Positions 8,423-16,317 of a DNA stretch of 40,246 nt are shown piece after piece. Made by a program: the position numbers and the translations under genes. The stretch's first letter is position 1; the number at the start of each line of letters is the position of its first letter. This stretch comes from Acidimicrobiia bacterium (GTDB lineage: Bacteria; Actinomycetota; Acidimicrobiia; Acidimicrobiales; JANYDT01): the NCBI GenBank assembly GCA_025359845.1, contig JANYDT010000065.1:1-40246 (forward strand). Reading direction: 5' to 3'. The notes below the pieces were generated by a model. The model was not told where the DNA came from. It saw only the letters and a list, made by a program, of their open reading frames with translations, and searched no databases.

Positions 8423-10161
8423 TGTTCGACACCATTATTGCCAACGGGACCGTCGTCGACGGTATGGGCGGCGAACCTTACGCCGCAGATCTCGGCGTCC
8501 GCAACGGAATGATCATTGCGATTGGGCCCAAGTTGGGTACCGATGCGGGCGAAGTGATCGACGCAACGGGAAGGATCGTCACCCCCGGTTTCGTCGACAT
8601 CCACACGCACTTCGACGGACAAGTCACGTGGGACGCGGTGCTGGAACCGGCCAGTAATCACGGGGTCACCACCGTCGTGACCGGAAATTGCGGCGTCGGA
8701 TTTGCCCCCGTCCGCCCCGGCGCCGAACGCGACCTCATCGACCTGATGGAGGGCGTGGAAGACATTCCGGGAGCGGCCCTCGTCGAAGGCATGGAGTGGC
8801 GGTGGGAGTCGTTTCCGGAGTATCTCGACGTGCTTGATCAACGGCGTTGGACGGTCGACGTGGCGACACAGCTTCCGCACGGTCCGTTACGAACGTATGT
8901 CATGGGTCGCGACGGCGCCGAGAACCGCCAGGCATCATCGGATCAGACCGCGGAAATGGAACGCCTCGTGCGAGAGGCCATCGAGGCCGGCGCATTCGGA
9001 TTCACTTCGTCGCGGACGCTGGGTCATCGGGCCCTCGACGGCACACCCGTGCCCGGCACGTACGCGGGCGAAGACGAACTGACGCAGATCGGACGGGCCG
9101 TCGCCGCAGCCGGCGGAGGGGTCCTCGAGTTCGCGCCGTCGGGATTGGCGCCGCGCGACCGACCAGACGTCGTGGCCGAGGAGTTCGAATGGTTGGGCCG
9201 ACTGGCCGCCGAAACTGGGCTGCCGACATCGTTCATCCTGCTCCAGTGCCACGAGGCCCCCGAGCGGTGGCGGGCGGAACTCGAACAGGCGTCTCGGTGG
9301 CGCTCGCGCGGGGCGCGGGTGACGCCCCTCGTGGCCGGCCGACCGTTCGGCGTCATATGGGGCTGGGATGTGCGCCACCCGTTCTCGGCTCGCCGCACCT
9401 ACCGCTCGATCGCCCATCTCCCGCTGTCGCAACGGCTCGTCGAGTTGCGCCGGGCCGACATCCGCAGCCGGATCCTTTCGGAACTTGACGAGCCCCAAGA
9501 TCGGGCCGAGAAAGGGCAGTTGGCCTACATCCGCAGCGTCCTTGGCGATTGTTTCGTGCTCACCGGCATTCCCGACTACGAACAGCCTCGCCAGCAATCG
9601 GTCGGGGCGCGAGCCGAAGCCGCCGGTTTAACCCCTGAGGCGATCACTTACGACGCGCTCGTGGCCGACGACGACGCCATGCTCCTGTACTCGTTGTACA
9701 ACTACGCGGCCGGCGACTACGGCGTCCTTCACGAACAGCTCGAAGACCCCGAAACCGTCGTCGGCCTCAACGACGGCGGCGCCCATTGCGCTTTCATCTG
9801 CGACGCCTCGATCCCAACGTTCATGCTCACCCATTGGGCCCGAGACCGTTGGCGCGGGCCTCGGGTGACTGTGCCCGAAGTGGTGCGGCGGCTCACCTCG
9901 CAACCCGCCGATCTCTACGGCCTGTCCGATCGCGGGCGTTTGCGGATCGGGCATCGCGCTGATGTGAACGTCATCAATTTCGATGAGCTCAACCTCGGCG
10001 TGCCGCGGGCGGTGCATGATTTACCGGCGGGCGGTACTCGCTTATTGCAGAGTTCGTGCGGTTATGACGTGACCATGGTTGCCGGAACCGTGACACGGCG
10101 CAATGGAGTTGACTCCGGTGCCCGCCCCGGGCGGCTCCTGAGGGCCGGCGCCTTCACCTGA
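8422..10161 (+). CDS. N-acyl-D-amino-acid deacylase-type amidohydrolase
   Basis: Metal-dependent amidohydrolase of 579 residues in the D-aminoacylase group. N-terminal beta-sandwich (MFDTIIANGTVVDG), then the metal site DIHTHFDGQ, the bridging-type Cys in GNCGVGFAP, and the late Asp motif in LNDGGAHC. The C-terminal sandwich strand GHRADVNVINFD closes the family architecture. ATG 8422 overlaps the preceding TGA by one base, a classic reinitiation arrangement. Coupling to a molybdopterin oxidoreductase suggests the two act on one compound, for example an N-acyl or cyclic amide, but this is inference. Confidence 0.88.
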   Translation: MFDTIIANGTVVDGMGGEPYAADLGVRNGMIIAIGPKLGTDAGEVIDATGRIVTPGFVDIHTHFDGQVTWDAVLEPASNHGVTTVVTGNCGVGFAPVRPGAERDLIDLMEGVEDIPGAALVEGMEWRWESFPEYLDVLDQRRWTVDVATQLPHGPLRTYVMGRDGAENRQASSDQTAEMERLVREAIEAGAFGFTSSRTLGHRALDGTPVPGTYAGEDELTQIGRAVAAAGGGVLEFAPSGLAPRDRPDVVAEEFEWLGRLAAETGLPTSFILLQCHEAPERWRAELEQASRWRSRGARVTPLVAGRPFGVIWGWDVRHPFSARRTYRSIAHLPLSQRLVELRRADIRSRILSELDEPQDRAEKGQLAYIRSVLGDCFVLTGIPDYEQPRQQSVGARAEAAGLTPEAITYDALVADDDAMLLYSLYNYAAGDYGVLHEQLEDPETVVGLNDGGAHCAFICDASIPTFMLTHWARDRWRGPRVTVPEVVRRLTSQPADLYGLSDRGRLRIGHRADVNVINFDELNLGVPRAVHDLPAGGTRLLQSSCGYDVTMVAGTVTRRNGVDSGARPGRLLRAGAFT

Positions 10162-10191
10162 CCGACGTGTTCTTACCTCGAGGAGTAATTC

Positions 10192-11260
10192 GTGATTCTT
10201 GACTCTCTGACCATTGATCCCGAAGCGTTTGCAGCACGGACCGGATGGGCGATCAAACCCGAAGGCGCCTGTAAGGGTGAGGTATGCGTTGCGCTGCCGG
10301 GTGCTCGTCAGGCCGACGGGCTGCTCGACGCTCGTGTCGTCGCGCAACGATTGGGCATGCCGCTCCTGAGCGACGCGGCGCACGGCCTGTATGCGCTGGG
10401 CCCCGAATCGGCAATCAGCGGCCGAGCGTTGACCACCGCCGAGGCGCCCGATATTTCACTGCCCGACCTGACCGGCACGATCGTTCGCCTCGCTGATCTT
10501 CGTCCGATGAAGGTGGTGTTGGTCGCTTGGGCCTCGTGGTGAGGGTGTCGCATGGATCTGCCCGTGTGGCAGGCACTGCGAACCCAACTCCATTCCAAGG
10601 GTGTCGAGATCGTGACGGTTGCGCTTGACACGGCCGGGGCCGAAGCGGCCGCCCGTGGATCGAGGCGGCCGCTCCTGAGCACCCATCATTGATCGACGCC
10701 GGCCATATTCTCGACGAGCGTTTCGGTGTGATCAATGTGCCTAACGGTGTCTGGATCGACGAGCGCGGCATAATCGTGCGTCCGGCCGAGCCGGCGTGGC
10801 CGGGTAGCACGCCGGTGCTCGACATGTTGAAGGAGCCCGGCCGCGCTGATCTCCCTCCGGCGAGCGTGGAAGTACGCGACCAGATCGCCAAGATGCACAT
10901 CGACCCGCAGCGATATCTCGACATGCTGCTCGATTGGGCTGAGAAGGGCTCGTCGAGTCAGTACGTGTTGACGCCTGAGCAGGTGATCGCCCGCTCCGAG
11001 CCGCGGTCGGCCGATGCGGCTCGGGCGGCGGCGCATTTCGAGTTGGGCCAGCATCTTCACCTCGCCGGTGATCACCTCGCGGCGGTGCCTCATTTTCGTG
11101 AGTCCCATCGGCTCCAGCCCAGCAATTGGACGTACAAGCGCCAAGCGTGGAACCTCGAATCGGTCGACACCGTCACCGGCGTCAGTGCCTACGAAGGGAG
11201 TTGGTTGGCCATGTGCTGGTTATCGGTGCTGACAATTACTACCCGGCGATTGAGGCATAG
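10192..11260 (+). pseudogene. Redoxin with in-frame TGA at the catalytic Cys (probable Sec); two later frameshifts
   Basis: Thioredoxin-fold redoxin of an actinobacterial group with a long N-terminal region and a C-terminal helical tail. GTG 10192 follows GAGGAG at 10180-10185. The frame runs to ...VLVAWASW, then TGA at 10540-10542, then GCRMDLPVWQ in the same frame. From memory of the family the site normally reads WASWCGCR, so the TGA sits on the first Cys (position 117). Later, one base is missing near 10645-10655 (family text EAARPWIEAA needs it) and another near 11209-11213, before VIGADNYYP and the TAG at 11258-11260. Restoring both bases gives 357 codons. Either the gene is decaying or the sequence holds two indel errors; the TGA itself looks like selenocysteine. 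Confidence 0.72.
10548..10581 (+). promoter_or_regulatory. Candidate bacterial SECIS hairpin
   Basis: Directly after the TGA at 10540-10542 the RNA can fold as an outer 5-bp stem (TCGCA 10548-10552 with TGCGA 10577-10581), a small internal loop, and an inner stem (CTGCC 10558-10562 with GGCAG 10568-10572, extendable by a U-G pair). The apical loop is CGUGU. The apical loop begins 20 bases after the UGA and has a G among its first two bases, both within the bacterial SECIS pattern. Hand-folded only. Confidence 0.55.
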
Positions 11261-11357
11261 AGGACGGACCTGGGAGGTGGCGGAAGCCGACCTGAACTGA
11301 TCTCGTCGCCCGGCGTCGGTTCGCTTCCACGTAGCCGAACGTGATGATCTACTGACC

Positions 11358-12293
11358 ATGATCGCGGTCCTCGACGTCGCCGCTGGACCGCGTCTGCGGG
11401 CGATCCTCGACGCTCACAGCCGTGTTGACCTGCGGATCGTCGACTGCGGCCGTCACGACACCACGAGGTTTGGGCGGCTGCTCGGCGATGCCGACGCCGT
11501 ACTCCATGTGCTCGATCCGTTCAACCGGGCCGACTTCGACGCCGCGCCGAAGCTGCGGCTCGTGCAGAAGCTCGGGGTCGGCGTCAACACCATCGACTTG
11601 GGCGCAGCGAAGGAGCGGGGTGTCGCGGTGGCCAACCTCCCGGGCGTGAACGCGCCGGCGGTGGTTGAAGCCACCTTGGCGGGAATGCTCGCCGCTCTAC
11701 GCCAACTGCCCGTCTACCATGAGGCCACGCGAGAGGGGAGAGGCTGGACGTTATCGCCGTCGCTGGGCGAAGGATCGGCGGAGATTCGGGGCAGGACGGT
11801 TGGCCTCATCGGATTCGGCGCGATAGCGTCCGCTCTCGCCGTCGTTCTCGAAGCGCTCGGGGCAACTGTGCGACACCACGCCCGGCGCGCGGATCGAACG
11901 GGCTGGCTCCCGCTCGACGAGTTGCTGGCGACGAGCGACATCGTCTCGCTGCACGTGCCCTTTGACGACTCGACCCGCGGACTTTTGAGCCGGGACCGGA
12001 TCTTGACCATGAAGCCCGGAGCGGTGTTGGTCAATACTGCTCGCGGGGGACTGGTCGATCAACGGGCGTTGATCAGCGCCCTTACGACGGGCCATCTGCG
12101 GGCCGCCGCCCTCGACGTTTTCGCAGAAGAGCCGATCGCCGCGAATGACCCGCTGCTGGCGCTTCCGAATGTGGTGTTCACGCCGCACGTGGCGTGGCTG
12201 ACTCTCGAGACTTTGGAACGCAGTGTCGGGCGGGCCATAGATAACCTCGCCCGGCTGGCCGCCGGCCACCCGATCTTGCACCGCGTGGTCTGA
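11358..12293 (+). CDS. D-isomer-specific 2-hydroxyacid dehydrogenase
   Basis: NAD(P)-dependent dehydrogenase of 311 residues that interconverts a 2-oxo acid and a D-2-hydroxy acid. The nucleotide site is GLIGFGAIAS near residue 147. The catalytic set is complete: Arg229 in NTARGG, Glu258 in FAEEP and His277 in TPHVAW. There is no C-terminal ACT domain, so it is closer to hydroxypyruvate/glyoxylate reductases than to feedback-regulated SerA. Three bases separate it from the kinase, and it opens a run of four tightly packed genes. A glycerate-like product passed to the kinase is inference. Confidence 0.88.
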   Translation: MIAVLDVAAGPRLRAILDAHSRVDLRIVDCGRHDTTRFGRLLGDADAVLHVLDPFNRADFDAAPKLRLVQKLGVGVNTIDLGAAKERGVAVANLPGVNAPAVVEATLAGMLAALRQLPVYHEATREGRGWTLSPSLGEGSAEIRGRTVGLIGFGAIASALAVVLEALGATVRHHARRADRTGWLPLDELLATSDIVSLHVPFDDSTRGLLSRDRILTMKPGAVLVNTARGGLVDQRALISALTTGHLRAAALDVFAEEPIAANDPLLALPNVVFTPHVAWLTLETLERSVGRAIDNLARLAAGHPILHRVV

Positions 12294-12296
12294 ACC

Positions 12297-13334
12297 GTGA
12301 TCGACCCCGACGCAAATGGTGATGGCGACCAGGTCGTGCCCCATTGGTTGGCTTCCGCGCTCGTAGCGTGTGGGCTGGCGACTGCGGATGAGGCGGAAAC
12401 GTGTAGGGGCGAACCCCTGACCGGAGGGGTCTCGTCCGACATCTGGGTCGCGCGGTTGGCCGGCGGGCCCGTTTGTGGCAAGCGGGCGTTGGCTCGTCTG
12501 CGGGTGGCGGCGCTGTGGGAGGCGCCGACCGAGCGGTCGGCCAGTGAAGCCGCTTGGCTCGCCCGCGGCCACCGGATCGACGCCGACGCCGTGCCGCCTC
12601 TGCTCGGCTACGACCCGGCCACCCGCGCCCTCGTGTTGGGCTGGCTGGATCCGGCCGATCATCGGCAGTGGAAGGCCGAGCTGTTGGCCGGTCGCATCGA
12701 CCCGTCCGTGGCCGGGGAACTCGGCGATCGCCTCGGCCGCCTTCACGGTGCGATGACTCGTGAAGCGGATCCCGACGCAGAGGTCGGCTTCGCCAACAAT
12801 GCGCTGTTCGACGCGCTACGACTCGAGCCGTATTTTGGCACGACCGCGAAAGCGCACCCCCGTTTGGCGGCTCGGCTGGCGGCACTCCGAGAGCAGTTCG
12901 TCAACGCCGCAGCCACGGTCGTACACGGTGACGTAAGCCCCAAGAACGTCCTCGTTGGGCCACGCGGACCTGTCCTGCTCGACGCCGAATGCGCAGCGTG
13001 GGGAGATCCGGCCTTCGACCCTGCGTTCCTTCTTACCCATCTGCTCCTCAAGGCGCGCCACGAGCCCACCATGGCCTCGCCGTTGCGACGCTCTGCCGCG
13101 TGGTTCTGGTCGGCGTACGAGGCGCGGATCAATTGGGAAGAGGCGGTGGCGTTGGAGGGCCGGGTGGCGGCGTACTGGGCCGCGCTGGTGCTGGCCCGCA
13201 TCGACGGCAGCTCGCCGGTGGAGTACCTGACTGAAGCGGTGCGATGTACGGTGCGCGCCGACGTGGTCGTATATGTAGAACGGCCGCCGGCCCGTCTGTC
13301 CGACCTCGACCCCCTCTGGACGTCTGCGACATGA
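12297..13334 (+). CDS. APH-fold phosphotransferase (small-molecule kinase)
   Basis: Aminoglycoside-phosphotransferase/choline-kinase-fold kinase of 345 residues. The catalytic loop is HGDVSPKN, with His210 and Asp212, and the metal-binding Asp is in LLDAECAAWGD near residue 228. Start GTG 12297 lies 3 bases after the upstream stop, and its last codons overlap the next gene as ATGA. The family phosphorylates hydroxyl groups of small molecules; antibiotic resistance is only one role. Between a hydroxyacid dehydrogenase and an enolase paralogue, the natural guess is phosphorylation of the 2-hydroxy acid, giving a 2-phosphoglycerate-like substrate. That is inference. Confidence 0.82.
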   Translation: MIDPDANGDGDQVVPHWLASALVACGLATADEAETCRGEPLTGGVSSDIWVARLAGGPVCGKRALARLRVAALWEAPTERSASEAAWLARGHRIDADAVPPLLGYDPATRALVLGWLDPADHRQWKAELLAGRIDPSVAGELGDRLGRLHGAMTREADPDAEVGFANNALFDALRLEPYFGTTAKAHPRLAARLAALREQFVNAAATVVHGDVSPKNVLVGPRGPVLLDAECAAWGDPAFDPAFLLTHLLLKARHEPTMASPLRRSAAWFWSAYEARINWEEAVALEGRVAAYWAALVLARIDGSSPVEYLTEAVRCTVRADVVVYVERPPARLSDLDPLWTSAT

Positions 13335-14656
13335 AGGTCGACGATGTGATCGTGCGGCGGGTGTGGGACTCGCGAGGTCGGCCCACGGTGGAGGTTGAAC
13401 TCCGGGCCGGGGCGGCGATCGGACGGGCCATCGCGCCGTCGGGCGCGAGCACCGGCCGCGGTGAAGCGGCCGAACGGCGCGACGGCGGATCCCGACTCGG
13501 CGGCTTCGACGTAAGCGACGTTCTCGACCACGCCGGGCCGCTATTGCGGGCCGCGCTCGTCGGTCTGGACATCAATGACCAAGCGGCGATCGACCGGCGG
13601 CTGCGCGAACTCGAACCCGACAAACACCATCCGATGATCGGTGCCAACGTGACGATCGCGACGTCCATGGCCGCCGCGTGGGCTGGCGCCTCCGCGGTGA
13701 GTCGACCCTTATGGCGCCACTTGAGCGACACGCTGGGGGGACCGGCGCGACTGCCTCTCCCCGAGATCCAGATCCTCGGCGGAGGGGCCCATGCCGACGG
13801 GCGCCTCGACATCCAAGACTTGCTCGTCGTCGCCCCGGGCGCCTCCAGTGTGGTGCAAGCGCTGGAATGGACGGCCGAGGTATACCTGTGCGCCGGCGCG
13901 CTACTGCAAGAGGGCGGACGCCGCGGTGGGGTGGCCGACGAGGGCGGGTGGTGGCCGCGATTCGACAGCAACGACGATGCGCTGGCGCTCCTCACCAAGG
14001 CGATCGAGCGGGCCGGCTACGAAGCGCCGAACCAGGTCGCAATCGCACTCGATATCGCCGCGTCACAATTGTGGGACGGGGCGCGGTACCAGTTGCGCTG
14101 TGACCACGTGGCCCTCGACGGGCCGGAGATGGTGACCACGCTGGTCGGTTGGTGTGATCGATATCCCATTGTCTCGGTGGAGGACCCGCTGGCCGAACAC
14201 GACGCGGCGGGGGTCTCGGCATTCACGCGAGCGGTGACTGGTCGCGTGCAAGTGGTGGGCGATGATCTCCTCGTGACCGACGCCGCCCTCGTTCGATCCA
14301 TCGGCGATTCAGTCACCACGATGCTGCTCAAGCCCAACCAGGCGGGCACGCTCACCGAGGCGGCCGCGGCCCTGGCCGCGGCGCGCGCCGCGGGGTTGAC
14401 GGTCATCGCGTCGGCCCGTTCAGGCGAGTCCGAAGATGTGACCATCGCCCATATCGCTGTCGGATGGGGTACCGAAGGGTTGAAGGTCGGCTCGATCACT
14501 CGTGGCGAGCGCACGGCCAAATGGAACGAGTTGCTGCGCATCGAGGAGGCGGTCGTGGCTTCCGGGGGGAGCTTCGTCGGGCGGGCCGCGCTACGGGGGA
14601 CGGCCGCCGCCCCTCAGGCGGATCAATGGTCAACTCCTCGAAACGGAAACGAATGA
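13331..14656 (+). CDS. Divergent enolase paralogue
   Basis: Enolase-family protein of 441 residues, close to the usual 420-440. Kept features: VWDSRGRPTVEVE at the N-terminus, SGASTG near residue 37, His154 in GGGAHADG, Glu204 in VADEGG, the metal ligands in ALDIAAS, SVEDPLAE and VVGDDLLV, and base Lys334 in LLKPNQAGTLTE. Two catalytic positions differ: QEF is IQD here (Asp163), and SHRSGE is SARSGES (Ala362), removing the His that contacts the phosphate in canonical enolase. The insert-rich, diverged sequence suggests a paralogue with a different substrate rather than the glycolytic enzyme. It overlaps both neighbours by ATGA. Confidence 0.85.
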   Translation: MKVDDVIVRRVWDSRGRPTVEVELRAGAAIGRAIAPSGASTGRGEAAERRDGGSRLGGFDVSDVLDHAGPLLRAALVGLDINDQAAIDRRLRELEPDKHHPMIGANVTIATSMAAAWAGASAVSRPLWRHLSDTLGGPARLPLPEIQILGGGAHADGRLDIQDLLVVAPGASSVVQALEWTAEVYLCAGALLQEGGRRGGVADEGGWWPRFDSNDDALALLTKAIERAGYEAPNQVAIALDIAASQLWDGARYQLRCDHVALDGPEMVTTLVGWCDRYPIVSVEDPLAEHDAAGVSAFTRAVTGRVQVVGDDLLVTDAALVRSIGDSVTTMLLKPNQAGTLTEAAAALAAARAAGLTVIASARSGESEDVTIAHIAVGWGTEGLKVGSITRGERTAKWNELLRIEEAVVASGGSFVGRAALRGTAAAPQADQWSTPRNGNE

Positions 14657-15693
14657 ATCAGCCATGGCTACCGCTTCTACCGACGAGCTTGGTCGGTAGC
14701 TATCCGCAACCGAACTGGCTGATTCGCCGTGATCTGCTGACGAAATCGCTGCCCGTGCGAATCGTTCGAGAAGACCTTTGGCGGATCGCCCCGGCGTTGC
14801 TCGACGAGGCGATCGATGACGCCGTCCTCCTCTCCATATTCGACCAGGAGCGGGCGGGGCTCGACATCGTCACCGACGGCGAGGCGCGGCGCGAGAGCTA
14901 CTCGAACCATTTCGCCAACGCGCTCGAAGGTATCGACCACGAGCATCCGGGCGAGGCAATGGACCGCACGGGGGCGCCGGTGCCGGTGCCGCGGGTGAGC
15001 GGTCCGATCGTTCGCAGTCGCCCGGTCGAGGTGGAGGCCGTCCGGTTTTTGAGGGCGCACACGACTCACCCGATCAAGGTCACTGTGCCCGGCCCGTTCA
15101 CGATGGCGCAGCAGGCGCAGGACGACTTCTACGGCAACCGATCGGCGCTGGCAATGGCCTACGCGGCGGCCGTCAATGACGAGCTGCTCGACTTGTTTGC
15201 AGCGGGCGCCGACTTCGTGCAGATCGACGAGCCGTATCTCGAGGCCCGTCCTGACGAAGCTCGGGCCTACGCGATACCGGTCATCAATCGCGCCCTTCGC
15301 GGCGCCCCGGGCCCGACTGTGCTTCACATCTGCTTTGGCTATGGAATCCACGTGGCCAAGAAGGCCAGCACGTATCGGTTTCTCGGCGAGCTGAACGACT
15401 GTGTGGTGACCGAAGTGTCGATCGAAGCCGCTCAACCCAAGCTCGACCTCGGCGTACTTGGTGAACTCGCGGGCAAGACCGTCCATTTGGGCGTAATCGA
15501 CCTTCGCTCGCCCGACGTCGAAACCCCCGAGATCGTCGCCTCCCGAATTCGGGCGGCCCTTGAGTACCGGTCGCCCGAGCGGCTCGGGGTGGCGCCCGAC
15601 TGCGGCCTGAAATACCTGCCACGCGATATCGCCTTCGCCAAGATGGCGGCCATGGCCGAGGGTGCCCGAATCGTGCGCGCCGAACTCGCTTGA
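14653..15693 (+). CDS. MetE C-terminal-like zinc methyltransferase
   Basis: Cobalamin-independent methionine synthase II-type protein of 346 residues, corresponding to the catalytic C-terminal barrel of MetE. It begins LPTSLVGSYPQP, typical of the family. Zinc ligands are intact: His225 and Cys227 in HICFG, Glu258 in VSIEAAQP, and Cys317 in APDCGLKYLP. The family activates a thiol on zinc for alkyl transfer; members make methionine or, as epoxyalkane:coenzyme M transferases, attach other groups to thiols. It has no N-terminal folate-binding half. It is the last gene of the four-gene run, coupled by ATGA to the enolase paralogue. Confidence 0.85.
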   Translation: MNQPWLPLLPTSLVGSYPQPNWLIRRDLLTKSLPVRIVREDLWRIAPALLDEAIDDAVLLSIFDQERAGLDIVTDGEARRESYSNHFANALEGIDHEHPGEAMDRTGAPVPVPRVSGPIVRSRPVEVEAVRFLRAHTTHPIKVTVPGPFTMAQQAQDDFYGNRSALAMAYAAAVNDELLDLFAAGADFVQIDEPYLEARPDEARAYAIPVINRALRGAPGPTVLHICFGYGIHVAKKASTYRFLGELNDCVVTEVSIEAAQPKLDLGVLGELAGKTVHLGVIDLRSPDVETPEIVASRIRAALEYRSPERLGVAPDCGLKYLPRDIAFAKMAAMAEGARIVRAELA

Positions 15694-15723
15694 CGCGACT
15701 TCGCCCTTACGTCCCTTACGACC

Positions 15724-16299
15724 TCACGTCACCACGAGCGTACCGGTCATGGACGGATGAATGTTGCAATGGAACTTGAATGTGCCGGGCTTGGCGACGG
15801 TGAGGGTCGCAGTCTGTTTTGGGCCCACGCTCTCGCTGAACGAACCATCGTCGGCCGTGACTGTGTGCGCATCTCCGTCCTGATTGGTGATGGATACCGG
15901 GCCGACCTTGACCGAGATTGAACGGTCACCAAACGAGAAGCCGACGATGTTGATGCCGCCGACGACGGCTGCTGGTCCTGCGGCTGAGGTCGGGGTCGCG
16001 GGCGGGGTCGTGGGCACGCTGCCTGTCGATGACGATGGAGCCGTCTCGGGGGTAGTGGAAGCGACCGTCGTCAGTGCGGCTGCGGTGGACGCGACAGTCG
16101 TGACCGCGACTGTGGTGACCGCGGCGGTCGTGGGGATGGCGATTGGTTTTTTCGCCGCCTTCGTGGTGGTGACCTTGGGCTTCTTTGCCTTCTTCGTCAC
16201 GGATTGTGCGGGTATGGCGGAAAGGCCGATCACCGTCGCGCCAATGAGGGCAAGGGTCAGTGGCCGCCGGGCAATTCGAGTGGTGGTTGAGCGGTCCAT
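15724..16299 (-). CDS. Secreted or anchored blue-copper (cupredoxin) protein
   Basis: Plastocyanin/azurin-like protein of 191 residues. After Arg-rich N-terminal residues comes a hydrophobic stretch LTLALIGATVIGL and a likely signal-peptide cut near AIPAQS. A Lys-rich and then Thr/Ala/Ser/Pro-rich linker spans about residues 35-105. The last 90 residues are the cupredoxin domain, with copper ligands His in GDAHTV and Cys, His and Met in FHCNIHPSM. The linker suggests the domain stands off the cell surface. GTG 16308 is an alternative start; neither has a clear ribosome site. The gene begins within 20 bases of the HD gene stop, so translational coupling is likely. Probable role: electron transfer or copper binding outside the membrane. 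Confidence 0.85.
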   Translation of the reverse strand: MDRSTTTRIARRPLTLALIGATVIGLSAIPAQSVTKKAKKPKVTTTKAAKKPIAIPTTAAVTTVAVTTVASTAAALTTVASTTPETAPSSSTGSVPTTPPATPTSAAGPAAVVGGINIVGFSFGDRSISVKVGPVSITNQDGDAHTVTADDGSFSESVGPKQTATLTVAKPGTFKFHCNIHPSMTGTLVVT

Positions 16300-16317
16300 G
16301 GAATGCACAGCGAACCG

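Noticed and set aside
11751-12746. Long minus-strand open frames over the dehydrogenase and kinase
   Set aside because: Composition-driven shadows of high-GC genes; they have no family motifs and oppose two well-supported coding genes.
11358-14656. Complete serine-cycle segment (hydroxypyruvate reductase, glycerate kinase, enolase)
   Set aside because: The kinase is not of the glycerate-kinase fold and the enolase lacks a catalytic His, so naming it so would claim too much.
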